From NCBI RefSeq assembly GCF_001281175.1, contig NZ_KQ440396.1:584256-648255 (forward strand): DNA of 64,000 bases. Reading direction: 5' to 3'. The notes under the pieces are model-generated. The model did no database searches. It saw only the letters and a program-made list of their open reading frames with translations, and was not told the origin of the DNA. The stretch is from Apilactobacillus apinorum. GTDB taxonomy: Bacteria; Bacillota; Bacilli; Lactobacillales; Lactobacillaceae. The position numbers and the translations under genes were made by a program. Positions 1 through 7,825 of this stretch are shown here, piece after piece; the stretch's first letter is position 1; the number at the start of each line of letters is the position of its first letter.

Positions 1-1116
1 ACCGCGGTTCACACTAAAAGTAATATTATTCAAAGCGTACTTTTCAGAGAAAGGATATTTAAACGAAACGTTACTGATATTTAGAGCTTTAAATTCTTTT
101 GGAAATGATTGTTTTCCATCATAAATGCTGTCTTTGAAGTTTATAAAGTTATAAAACTTATCTACCCAAAGCAAAGAGTCATATAATAGACTACTATCCT
201 CAACAATCCTAGCCATACTAGATGATATATATGAAATAACTGAAACATACAATAAAAGTACACCTATCTTATTGTTACCAGATATTACAGAATCAATAAA
301 CCAGTAGAATCCGTAGCCTATCACTATAGTTACCAATGATAAATAAAGTGTACTAATTAAAGCTTGTTTTCTTCTAATTCCATTCACGTCATTTTGTGTT
401 GAACTAAATAACTCTTTATACTTACCGATTATCGGAGAGAACATGTTGAACAATCTAACTTCTTTAGAATCTTCTCTATCAAGCAACATTGAACTGTAAT
501 AATTTAATTTTCTCGCATTTTTACTTCTAGTTACCATTGTTTCGAAAGAATCCTGTTGAATTCGGTAGTAAGAAATACTTTGTGGAATCATAACGAATAT
601 AAGAGCTAAAGATAATATTAAATTATACTTAGAAAGGACTGCAAACATTGCAATTAATGTAATAGCCTGTTGTACAACCGATAATCCAAATACAATTAAA
701 TTAACTGGTCTCCAAGAAGCATCTGATTTTAACATTTGTAAATCATCAAAGTACTTAGGATCATCAAAAATATTTAGCGATTTTAAATCTCTAGATTTAT
801 TCATAAGGGTAATATTAATAAACCCTGTTAATTTATCAGTTAAAACTCCTTGTATCATTAAGGAAATAGTTGGTAGAATTTGAATCAAAAGTGTCGTAAT
901 TACCCAAACAACAAACAAAATCCAAACACCACTATGTGAAACAATATTATCAATAATATTTTGACCCACTTGAACAGAAATCAATGGAACAATTGCCTGA
1001 ATCGGCAATAATACAATTAATAACAATGAAACAACTTTTGCTGATGAAAAAAATAATTTGTATGTTTTAAACAATTGATGTATGTATGAATTAAACGCAT
1101 CGATTTTTTTGTGCAT
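1..1116 (-). CDS. ABC exporter, permease-ATPase fusion (partial)
   Basis: This gene runs off the left edge; 372 codons are visible and the reading frame reaches base 1. The visible part is a hydrophobic export-type permease domain of about 330 residues with several membrane segments, followed by the start of an ATP-binding domain (NNITFSVNRG, the strand just before Walker A). That order is typical of fused half-transporters that export drugs, peptides or lipids; the substrate cannot be told. The ATG at 1116 is chosen because AGGGGG lies about 7 nt upstream. Codon use is very AT-rich, with many ATA and AGA codons, unlike the FAS genes. A perfect palindrome at 1186-1198 lies before it. Confidence 0.85.
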   Translation of the reverse strand, partial: MHKKIDAFNSYIHQLFKTYKLFFSSAKVVSLLLIVLLPIQAIVPLISVQVGQNIIDNIVSHSGVWILFVVWVITTLLIQILPTISLMIQGVLTDKLTGFINITLMNKSRDLKSLNIFDDPKYFDDLQMLKSDASWRPVNLIVFGLSVVQQAITLIAMFAVLSKYNLILSLALIFVMIPQSISYYRIQQDSFETMVTRSKNARKLNYYSSMLLDREDSKEVRLFNMFSPIIGKYKELFSSTQNDVNGIRRKQALISTLYLSLVTIVIGYGFYWFIDSVISGNNKIGVLLLYVSVISYISSSMARIVEDSSLLYDSLLWVDKFYNFINFKDSIYDGKQSFPKEFKALNISNVSFKYPFSEKYALNNITFSVNRG

Positions 1117-1185
1117 ATAAAATGCCCCCTTTATGTTATGTAATATAAAATTATCATAATAATACTATAAACTTTTATTGTTTGA

Positions 1186-1198
1186 AAGTACTGTACTT
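1186..1198. promoter_or_regulatory. Palindrome upstream of ABC exporter
   Basis: AAGTAC-T-GTACTT is a perfect inverted repeat about 70 nt upstream of the exporter start. Just downstream on the minus strand lies a weak promoter-like pair (TTCAAA, 16 nt, TATTAT). It could be an operator for an unknown regulator; only the symmetry is observed. Confidence 0.35.
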
Positions 1199-1210
1199 AA
1201 AATCCAAAAT

Positions 1211-1242
1211 AAAAAAGAGTAGCTTATTTGCTACTCTTTTTT
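1211..1242 (-). terminator. Intrinsic terminator overlapping gene end
   Basis: A 13-bp stem with a 6-nt loop flanked by A and T runs. The stop codon of the membrane-protein gene (1224-1226) lies in the loop, so the last codons are part of the stem. Confidence 0.8.
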
Positions 1243-2948
1243 ATTTTTACTATTTTGTATACAAAATAGAAAATTAATAATACCCAACTAACAATGGTTA
1301 TCCATAGCATGATTCTAAGCATCATGGTTGGTTGATAGTAGATTTCTAATTTATTTTTACCCGGTTTGGCATTCACAATCACACTCCCGATTTGTGTTTG
1401 CTTTACCTTACCTAAATGATTTCCATTAAGAATTAATTTAGTATCACTATACTTAACAACCGGTAATTGAGTTGCTTTAGTATCATCAGAAGTATTATGC
1501 CAAATCAATTCCAAATGACCATTTGATTTAACAATCTTTTTAACATTCCCAGAGTAATTAATGACTTGATCGCCATAATTACCATATGGATGATAATCAA
1601 AGTAATTATATGCGGTCATCTTATATTGAACCGGTAAGTAATCAGGAGTAGCTTTAGTCAACATCTTTAGCACTTCTCCTGGATTATTGATGGTTAAGCT
1701 CTTTCGGATTAAATTAGTATTATTTATTTGATATTTTAGATTATAGGTATTTTGAACAACTTGTGGTGAGAAGAAGTCCTTTGCCCCACCTTGGACAGTC
1801 ATCCCAGCACTTAAAATCATAATAAAAGTAATTACCATTAGGCAGTATACCTTAATCGTATTTAGCATTTCTTTTTTGAAACTATCATTAATCATAATCC
1901 CAAAACAAATTAATAATAAAACAAATGCGATGACAACGAATCTTCGTGGCATTTGAATTAAATAAGAAATACTTGGGAATTGCTTATCTAGTGGTCCCCA
2001 TGGGAACCATACTGATGAGATCCAAAGGAATAACATCCCCGTGATAAAAATAACTCTTCTGTCAGTCGATAATTTTTTGAAATGATAAATGAAATAACCG
2101 GTAACGATAATAAACCCGATGGAATAAATTGGTGGTAATACAAAGACGTTGTTACCGAAGAAGGCAATTGAGTCTTCGTACATATTCAATTGTGGCGCCA
2201 CTCCTAATGCATGGTTCGTAAATGAAATTTGGAACATTCCATACCATACGTTAGCAGTTAAACCGAGTGTTATTAAAACAGCTAAAACAGCGTTCTTTAA
2301 CATCTGTTTGCGGTTAGGATTATGCATCATTCCGGCGATAAACATTGGTACTAGTGCTAATGCTCCAGTCAAACTACTCAATAAATGAGTTTGCAACATA
2401 ATCGTCATGGGTAGCGCTAACTTGATAACATTGATTTCTTTATTATCAATCATGTCAAAGCCGGCTGCCATCAACCATGGTAGTATAGCCGCTCCCCAAC
2501 CGGTGAACTGCATGCCGACAACCCATCCCATAATTAAATAAGATGACATATATGCAATCCCAATAAAGACCGCATAAATTTGCTTGATTCTAGTTCTAAT
2601 TGCAAGATTGTACATAGTAAAACCACTAACGGTTAACGTTAATAATGACGTTACAATTTGGAATCTAACCCAACTACCAGTGATCAATAGTAAAAAACCA
2701 CTGAAGTATGCGGTTAAAGGTCCGTACAACGCATTAATGATTCTTCCTGATTGTTGATATCCATAAATGGAAATAAAGTAATTTAAATGACCTGTCTTTA
2801 ATTGCATCATTGCATCGTAAAAACGATTCATATGAAAAATTGAGTCGACTCCTAAAATATAAGAACCAGTCACAATTTGTGGCAATAAGATTAATACTGC
2901 GGTTATAAAAATCGTAATATATGGCCAGTATTTTGATACTTTTTGCAT
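1224..2948 (-). CDS. Polytopic membrane protein, PTPS-related/YfhO-like
   Basis: A 574-residue integral membrane protein with about a dozen hydrophobic segments, an extracellular-looking soluble stretch at roughly residues 390-540, and a final membrane segment before a lysine-rich tail. The early motif GVDSIFHMNRFYD and overall shape resemble the '6-pyruvoyl-tetrahydropterin synthase related' membrane proteins of lactobacilli, which are GT-C-like glycosyltransferase relatives probably working on cell-surface glycans. That is family resemblance, not proof of activity. It stands alone, with its own terminator at 1211-1242. The start follows a GGAAGAAAT-type site. Confidence 0.65.
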   Translation of the reverse strand: MQKVSKYWPYITIFITAVLILLPQIVTGSYILGVDSIFHMNRFYDAMMQLKTGHLNYFISIYGYQQSGRIINALYGPLTAYFSGFLLLITGSWVRFQIVTSLLTLTVSGFTMYNLAIRTRIKQIYAVFIGIAYMSSYLIMGWVVGMQFTGWGAAILPWLMAAGFDMIDNKEINVIKLALPMTIMLQTHLLSSLTGALALVPMFIAGMMHNPNRKQMLKNAVLAVLITLGLTANVWYGMFQISFTNHALGVAPQLNMYEDSIAFFGNNVFVLPPIYSIGFIIVTGYFIYHFKKLSTDRRVIFITGMLFLWISSVWFPWGPLDKQFPSISYLIQMPRRFVVIAFVLLLICFGIMINDSFKKEMLNTIKVYCLMVITFIMILSAGMTVQGGAKDFFSPQVVQNTYNLKYQINNTNLIRKSLTINNPGEVLKMLTKATPDYLPVQYKMTAYNYFDYHPYGNYGDQVINYSGNVKKIVKSNGHLELIWHNTSDDTKATQLPVVKYSDTKLILNGNHLGKVKQTQIGSVIVNAKPGKNKLEIYYQPTMMLRIMLWITIVSWVLLIFYFVYKIVKIKKSSK

Positions 2949-3002
2949 TGCGATTTCTTCCTTAAAAAATATTTTTCCCCATTAGATATCTTACCACAAA
3001 AA

Positions 3003-3033
3003 AAGAAGCACTTTTCTATCAAAAGTGCTTCTT
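3003..3033 (-). terminator. Intrinsic terminator
   Basis: A perfect 13-bp stem (AAGAAGCACTTTT and its complement) with a 5-nt loop and a T run on the minus strand. It ends transcription of the EamA gene at 3041-3982. Confidence 0.85.
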
Positions 3034-3040
3034 AGTAGTT

Positions 3041-3982
3041 TTATTCTTCGCTATGTTTATCGATTGTTAATTTACGATGTGACTTTTGCAAAATAAAGAT
3101 GGCTAAAATCACAAGTAATGCTCCGACAATTTCAATAAAGCTAATTGAGATTGAGAAGAAGATGACACTTAGAATAAATGTCACGATTGGTTGGGTCGCA
3201 TCGACTAAACTAACCACTTCAGAAGGAGCAAAGTTCAATGCGTGTAGTAATAACATGAATGGTAGGATTGTTCCGAAAAGAATAATTCCTCCTACTCCAA
3301 ACACGATTCCTGGTGTCATGTGAGGCATGTTAACCCAGATTGGTTGTTTGATGTTGAAAACAATTCCAGCAATCAAAGTACCCCAACCTAGAATAACCAT
3401 TGGAGAACTTTGACCAACGATTGGTCTTGGTAAGACAACGTAGAACGCTGCGGTTACCCCAGATAAAATTCCCCAGATCAATGAACCAGTACTAATTGAT
3501 AGTTGTGAAAAATCACCCTTAGTTAGGGACAACACAACCCCAGCTAGTGCGATTACAAAAACCATAACGTCAATTGGTAATGGTTTTCTGTGTTGAAAAA
3601 TAATTGAACCTAATAAAATAAATAGTGGTGCTAAGTATTGTAGGATGGTTGATGCATTTGCATTTCCCGTTTGCACACTCATATAGAAAGTATATAAGTT
3701 CGCACCTAGTCCAAAAATACCGTAAGCCACAATACAAATGAATGATTTCCAGGATTTGAAGACATTAAAAATGTGTCCTTTATAAACAATTGCTGAAATC
3801 AATAATAACACAATTCCTGAAATCATTGTTCTGGTTGATAAAAACCAGTTAGCTTCTAGGTGTTCTTGTTGTGATACGAATTGTAAAATTGTACCAGAAA
3901 CACCCCAAAGCGCTGACGCAACGAATGCCCAAAAGATACCTTTCATGACATTAGTTTCTAAAACGCCCTTTTCGTTTTCCAT
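3041..3982 (-). CDS. EamA/DMT family transporter (paralogue 1)
   Basis: A 313-residue drug/metabolite transporter with ten hydrophobic segments in two EamA repeats; the conserved ALWGVSGT near residue 20 opens repeat one. Members usually export amino acids, amines or related metabolites; substrate unknown. It is clearly a paralogue of the next gene upstream (4127-5065), sharing the NVMKGIFW start and ILQYLAPLFI motif, so the pair arose by tandem duplication. The ATG at 3982 is chosen over an in-frame upstream ATG because GGGGTG lies 7 nt before it. It has its own terminator, and another terminator (4083-4117) separates it from its paralogue. Confidence 0.88.
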   Translation of the reverse strand: MENEKGVLETNVMKGIFWAFVASALWGVSGTILQFVSQQEHLEANWFLSTRTMISGIVLLLISAIVYKGHIFNVFKSWKSFICIVAYGIFGLGANLYTFYMSVQTGNANASTILQYLAPLFILLGSIIFQHRKPLPIDVMVFVIALAGVVLSLTKGDFSQLSISTGSLIWGILSGVTAAFYVVLPRPIVGQSSPMVILGWGTLIAGIVFNIKQPIWVNMPHMTPGIVFGVGGIILFGTILPFMLLLHALNFAPSEVVSLVDATQPIVTFILSVIFFSISISFIEIVGALLVILAIFILQKSHRKLTIDKHSEE

Positions 3983-4082
3983 ATTTTCACCCCATAAATC
4001 TCTATAATCCAAGTAAATGTTAACTTTTCTTACTTGAAAACCTATCTTAAAAGGATATCATAACTACGCATCTTTTAAAATA

Positions 4083-4117
4083 AAAAAAGCCAATTTAACT
4101 AGTAAATTGGCTTTTTT
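4083..4117 (-). terminator. Intrinsic terminator
   Basis: A 14-bp stem (AAAAAAGCCAATTT and complement) with a 7-nt loop between the two EamA paralogues. It ends the permease-EamA operon. Confidence 0.85.
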
Positions 4118-4126
4118 AAGTTTTAA

Positions 4127-5065
4127 TTATCTAATATCTGGATCGTTTTTTCCCATCTTTTGGTGAGATCTTTGTAGGAAGTAAATTGATACAATAATGA
4201 TAATTGCACCGATTGCTTCAATTGGTGTTGGAATCAAGTGGAATACAATCATACTTAAAATGATAGTAACAACTGGTTCAACAGCATCAACAATACTTGA
4301 TACTTCTGATGGAGCAAACTTCAAACTGTATAGAACAGCTGAGAATGCGAAGATAGTACCAACTAAGATAACTCCACCAATACCTAATACGATACCTGGT
4401 GTAATCTTAGGAGCGTCAGTCCAGAATGGGTGGTATGCGTTAAAACATACACCGGCAATCAAAGTACCCCAACCTAGAACAACAAATGGTGAGTTTTCCT
4501 TTGATAATGGCTTTGGAACTGAGTAGTAAACCGCAGCTGATACAGCTGATAGTAAACCAAAGATAACAGCAGTCAATGGAACTGATAGTTCACCGATGTG
4601 ACCGTTAGTAATAATTAAGAATACCCCAACTAATGCTAATAAGAATGAAATAACATCAGCTTTAAGTGGCTTCTTCTTCATGAATACTAAACCGTATAAT
4701 ACGATAAAGATTGGTGCTAAGTATTGTAGGATAGTTGCAGTAGCAGCATTACCTTGTTGAATACTTACGTAGAAAGTCGACATGTTAACAGCTAAACCAA
4801 AAATTGCATAAATGAATAATCTGATGATTGATTCTTTTGATTTCCAAACATCAAAAACATGTTTACCAACGTGAATTGAACCAATAATTAAAAGTAAAAT
4901 ACCGGCAAATAAAGTACGAACTGAGATGAACCATTGTGTAGGAACAGCTTCGTTCTTAGCAACGAATTGCATGATAACTCCTGAGAACCCCCATAGGGTT
5001 GAAGCCATCGCGGACCAAAAGATCCCTTTCATGACGTTTTCCGTCGTAGTGTGTTTCTTGTCCAT
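4127..5065 (-). CDS. EamA/DMT family transporter (paralogue 2)
   Basis: A 312-residue ten-segment EamA transporter closely related to the product of 3041-3982. The start at 5065 has GGGGAG 7 nt upstream; the longer reading frame would begin with TTG inside that site. It starts 40 nt after the stop of the amino-acid permease (5106-6494) with no terminator between, so the two are probably co-transcribed. That pairs an importer of the APC superfamily with a likely metabolite exporter under one leader that carries a Phe-rich peptide, suggesting amino-acid homeostasis. The substrate is not known. Confidence 0.88.
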   Translation of the reverse strand: MDKKHTTTENVMKGIFWSAMASTLWGFSGVIMQFVAKNEAVPTQWFISVRTLFAGILLLIIGSIHVGKHVFDVWKSKESIIRLFIYAIFGLAVNMSTFYVSIQQGNAATATILQYLAPIFIVLYGLVFMKKKPLKADVISFLLALVGVFLIITNGHIGELSVPLTAVIFGLLSAVSAAVYYSVPKPLSKENSPFVVLGWGTLIAGVCFNAYHPFWTDAPKITPGIVLGIGGVILVGTIFAFSAVLYSLKFAPSEVSSIVDAVEPVVTIILSMIVFHLIPTPIEAIGAIIIIVSIYFLQRSHQKMGKNDPDIR

Positions 5066-5086
5066 AATAAAACTCCCCAATTTTTA

Positions 5087-5105
5087 ATAGTCCTCGCGAC
5101 TATTA
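5087..5105 (-). other. Intercistronic hairpin
   Basis: A perfect 7-bp hairpin (AATAGTC, loop GCGAG, GACTATT) in the 40-nt gap between permease and EamA genes. It lacks a T run, so it is more likely to stabilise or process the mRNA than to terminate. Confidence 0.4.
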
Positions 5106-6494
5106 TTATTTGTTTGAACGGCTATGTTTGACACCATAACCGAAGTAAATTGCTAAACCAATTGCAAACCAGATGGCCGCAGTAACCCAAGTATCTAATG
5201 GTAATTGCAATAGTAAGTAGATACATGCAATCACTGAAACGATTGGCAAGAATGGGTATAGCGGAACTTTGAATCCATCGTTTTTAATATCTTTACGACG
5301 ACGAAGGAAAATAACTCCGATTGACATAAAGGTAAATGCAATCAACGTTCCAATGTTAACTAAACTAGCTAACTTATCTAATGAGAACAATCCACCCATT
5401 GCAGCAATGACGATTGTTACAAAGATAATGCTGTGCTTGGGCACATTGCGTTTATCATCAATTTTGCTTAAACCTTTTGGTAATAAGCCATCACGTCCAA
5501 TTGAATAAATCAAACGTGAACTACTGAAAATCATGTTTACCATCATAGTAAACATTCCGGCCAGTGCACCTACTGAAATTAACATTCCTAATTTGTCCAA
5601 GTGAATCAATTGAAGTGCAAATGTCACTGGGTCTGAAACATTTAAATCTTTATAGGAAACAATTCCTGTTAGAACTACTGATACTAAGATGTACAAGATT
5701 GTACATACTACCAAACTACCAATTATTCCAATAGGCATTGTTCTTTTAGGATTTTTTACTTCACCTGCTGAGGCTGCAATAACATCAAAACCTAAATATG
5801 CAAAGAATACTAAGGATGCTCCATGGAACACTCCACTTACACCAAAAGGCATAAATGGATTCCAGTTCGATGGTTTAACGAAGAATGCTCCTGCAACCAC
5901 AAACACGATGATAATCGCAATTTTCACAAGTACCATTATATCATTAAGTTTAGCGGATGATTGAACACCTCTTGTTAAAATCCAAGAAATCAAAACAACA
6001 ACTAAGATTGCGATGATGTTAACATATGTTCCATGACTTGGATCATAATTAGCAGAAAGTGCTTTTGGTATATGAATACCAAAGTTTGCTAAGAACGATT
6101 GTAAGTATGCCGACCATCCTGTCGAAACAGTTGCCACTGAAAGCATATATTCAAGAACTAGTCCCCATCCGATAATCCATCCTGTAATTTCACCAAAGAT
6201 GATATTACCAAATGTGTATGCACTTCCGGCAACTGGCAATGCTGAAGAGAATTCAGCATAACACATTGCACAAAGTGAACATACAATCGTTGCGATGATA
6301 AACGAAACAATAATTCCAGGACCAGCGGTAGTTGCAGCCACAGTACCAGGAAGAATAAAAATTCCAGCACCAATAACAGCTCCAATTCCCATCATAGTTA
6401 AATCTTTAGTTCCGATAGTTCTTTCAAGGTTCTTGTCCCTATCAATGAATTTAGCCAACGATGTCTTACGATTCACCTTAGACAGTATATTCAT
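5106..6494 (-). CDS. APC family amino-acid permease (YfnA/CAT-like)
   Basis: A 462-residue permease with about twelve membrane segments. The first segment carries GIGAVIGAGIFILPG, the substrate-binding glycine motif of the APC superfamily; the cationic-amino-acid-transporter subgroup fits best. Members import amino acids with protons, and the actual substrate is not visible in the sequence. The ATG at 6494 has GGGGGA 6-7 nt upstream. Upstream lies a 230-nt leader with a Phe-rich peptide and a strong terminator, so expression may respond to charged tRNA-Phe; aromatic amino-acid uptake is therefore a reasonable guess. An EamA exporter follows in the same operon. Confidence 0.88.
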   Translation of the reverse strand: MNILSKVNRKTSLAKFIDRDKNLERTIGTKDLTMMGIGAVIGAGIFILPGTVAATTAGPGIIVSFIIATIVCSLCAMCYAEFSSALPVAGSAYTFGNIIFGEITGWIIGWGLVLEYMLSVATVSTGWSAYLQSFLANFGIHIPKALSANYDPSHGTYVNIIAILVVVLISWILTRGVQSSAKLNDIMVLVKIAIIIVFVVAGAFFVKPSNWNPFMPFGVSGVFHGASLVFFAYLGFDVIAASAGEVKNPKRTMPIGIIGSLVVCTILYILVSVVLTGIVSYKDLNVSDPVTFALQLIHLDKLGMLISVGALAGMFTMMVNMIFSSSRLIYSIGRDGLLPKGLSKIDDKRNVPKHSIIFVTIVIAAMGGLFSLDKLASLVNIGTLIAFTFMSIGVIFLRRRKDIKNDGFKVPLYPFLPIVSVIACIYLLLQLPLDTWVTAAIWFAIGLAIYFGYGVKHSRSNK

Positions 6495-6523
6495 AAAAAT
6501 CCCCCTATCATATGAGCAATAAA

Positions 6524-6555
6524 AAAATCGCACTAGTTCTAACCAGTGCGATTTT
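6524..6555 (-). terminator. Attenuator terminator before permease
   Basis: A 15-bp stem (one G-U pair) around ATCGCAC, followed by a run of seven T on the minus strand. It lies about 30 nt before the permease start and downstream of the leader peptide, where it would block permease transcription unless disrupted. Confidence 0.85.
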
Positions 6556-6560
6556 ATGAT

Positions 6561-6603
6561 AGCACCAGAAAGAATAACTGTTACCAGCTATTTTTCTAGT
6601 GCT
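6561..6603 (-). promoter_or_regulatory. Competing leader stems (attenuation control)
   Basis: Segment 6593-6603 (AGCACTAGAAA on the minus strand) pairs perfectly over 11 nt, with one G-U, with 6561-6571 (TTTCTGGTGCT). The second segment can instead pair over 7 nt with the 5' arm of the terminator (GCACTGG). A third option pairs 6647-6656, the end of the leader peptide gene, with 6584-6593 over 10 nt. Such mutually exclusive pairings are the usual design of ribosome-controlled attenuation. Pairings were found by eye. Confidence 0.65.
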
Positions 6604-6644
6604 TCGAAGTTTTCATAGTGAAATAATTTCTCCTCGATACTATA

Positions 6645-6719
6645 CTAAATAGCTAGTTCAAAATTAAAGAAGAAATTATTATTATCTTGTTGTAATGTCA
6701 ATTTATAACAAGTCACCAT
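6645..6719 (-). CDS. Phe-rich leader peptide
   Basis: A 24-codon reading frame with GGAGG exactly 7 nt before its ATG. The peptide begins MVTCYKL and contains NNNFFFNF near its end: four Phe and four Asn codons in eight. This is the hallmark of leader peptides that sense charged tRNA (for example the enterobacterial pheA and pheST leaders). Stop codon TAG at 6645. It is followed by competing stems and a terminator before the amino-acid permease. Ribosome stalling at the Phe codons when Phe is scarce would be expected to alter downstream folding. Classical leader-peptide attenuation is less common in lactobacilli than T-boxes. Confidence 0.75.
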   Translation of the reverse strand: MVTCYKLTLQQDNNNFFFNFELAI

Positions 6720-6760
6720 GATGAGACCTCCGTTTTTTATCTGTTCATTTATTTGTAATT

Positions 6761-6789
6761 ATCTTACCGAATAAATCGACATAATGCAA
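6761..6789 (-). promoter_or_regulatory. Promoter of leader-permease-EamA operon
   Basis: On the minus strand: TTGCAT (6784-6789), 17 nt, TAAGAT (6761-6766). The predicted start near 6754 leaves about 20 nt before the leader-peptide ribosome site. Confidence 0.55.
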
Positions 6790-6796
6790 GCTTTTT

Positions 6797-7720
6797 TTAT
6801 TTATTGCTTAATGCTCTTTGCTTTAACTCCGCGTTTAACGACTCTAAACGTTTATTAAGAATTAATTGGACCTGTTCGTTTTTTCTAATATTATCGTTGG
6901 TTCTTTTAATTAATTCCTCAATTTCGGTGTTAGTATATCCAGACATTTGTTTTTGCATAATGTAAGTATCTTGATATGCACTACTTACAATATCGTACCC
7001 ACGACGACCTAATTCAAACAATCCACCCGCTGCATTTTGCAAACTAGGTTTCATACTGAAATGATCAATGTGTAGCATTAGTTCGCGACTCAAAGTATTG
7101 TTCCAAAAGCTAATTAATGAACCCGCAAAGAAAGCTGTAAAAATAGTCATAAATCCAAATGGTCCTGCAACGACGACTGCGGCTACCATGAATAAAATAT
7201 CCTGTGCACTTCTAATCTTTTGGTACTTAATGTGGGTCTTATTTGCAATGATTGGCGCAATTGCATCATATGGAGACACCCCTAACTTTGTGGACATGTA
7301 AATTGAAGTCCCAAGTGTAAACACTAAAATACCCACGATAGCATCGAAGATCATCATTGGAACACTAATTGCTTTAGGAAAAAACATTGTATAAATCGAA
7401 CTGAAATATTCAATTTCGAATCCTACTAAAACCATATTGAAAATAGTCCCAATTCCAATTTGTTTTCGATCAAAAATTAAAACAATAATGAATAACACTA
7501 GGTTGGCCAATAGTTGGAATAATCCTAGTGAAATACCTAATTTATTAGACATCCCTATGTTCATCGCTGTAAATGGATCAATCCCCACTTTTCCAGAGCG
7601 CATAAATGCAGCTCCTAATGCGATAAGCGAAACTCCCACTAACGACATTACTGCACGTAAGAAAAAATCTAGCGGTTTATTGATTACGTTTTTTGAATTG
7701 TCATAAGAAATATTTTCCAT
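6797..7720 (-). CDS. YczE/YitT-like membrane protein
   Basis: A 307-residue protein. Residues about 20-205 hold five or six membrane segments with the paired motifs GKVGIDPFTA and TKLGVSPYDA, an internal duplication typical of the YczE/YyaS/YitT family. Residues about 260-300 form a charged, probably coiled-coil tail (NTEIEELIKRTNDNIRKN) that is not part of the core family. Members are often annotated as membrane proteins of unknown role, some near transporters. AGAAGG lies 8 nt before the ATG. It is transcribed toward the permease promoter, without an obvious terminator. Confidence 0.75.
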   Translation of the reverse strand: MENISYDNSKNVINKPLDFFLRAVMSLVGVSLIALGAAFMRSGKVGIDPFTAMNIGMSNKLGISLGLFQLLANLVLFIIVLIFDRKQIGIGTIFNMVLVGFEIEYFSSIYTMFFPKAISVPMMIFDAIVGILVFTLGTSIYMSTKLGVSPYDAIAPIIANKTHIKYQKIRSAQDILFMVAAVVVAGPFGFMTIFTAFFAGSLISFWNNTLSRELMLHIDHFSMKPSLQNAAGGLFELGRRGYDIVSSAYQDTYIMQKQMSGYTNTEIEELIKRTNDNIRKNEQVQLILNKRLESLNAELKQRALSNK

Positions 7721-7795
7721 TGTTTTAACCTTCTTATCTAAAAAATGAATACGCTTACATTATATACCTTTCAACGTTTTTAGCAAATAAAAAAA

Positions 7796-7815
7796 CTATG
7801 GAATTTTATCCATAG
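7796..7815 (-). terminator. Intrinsic terminator
   Basis: A 7-bp stem CTATGGA/TCCATAG followed on the minus strand by seven T. It ends the TetR-MMPL operon. Confidence 0.75.
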
Positions 7816-7825
7816 CTTTCATGTT

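Noticed and set aside
4197..4526. Open frame antisense to the EamA gene
   Set aside because: It is the mirror of a well-supported membrane protein gene, has no ribosome site and no family resemblance.
6601..6635. Second mini-frame MKTSKH in the permease leader
   Set aside because: The purine-rich site is too far (about 13 nt) from the ATG; the segment is better explained as part of the competing stems.
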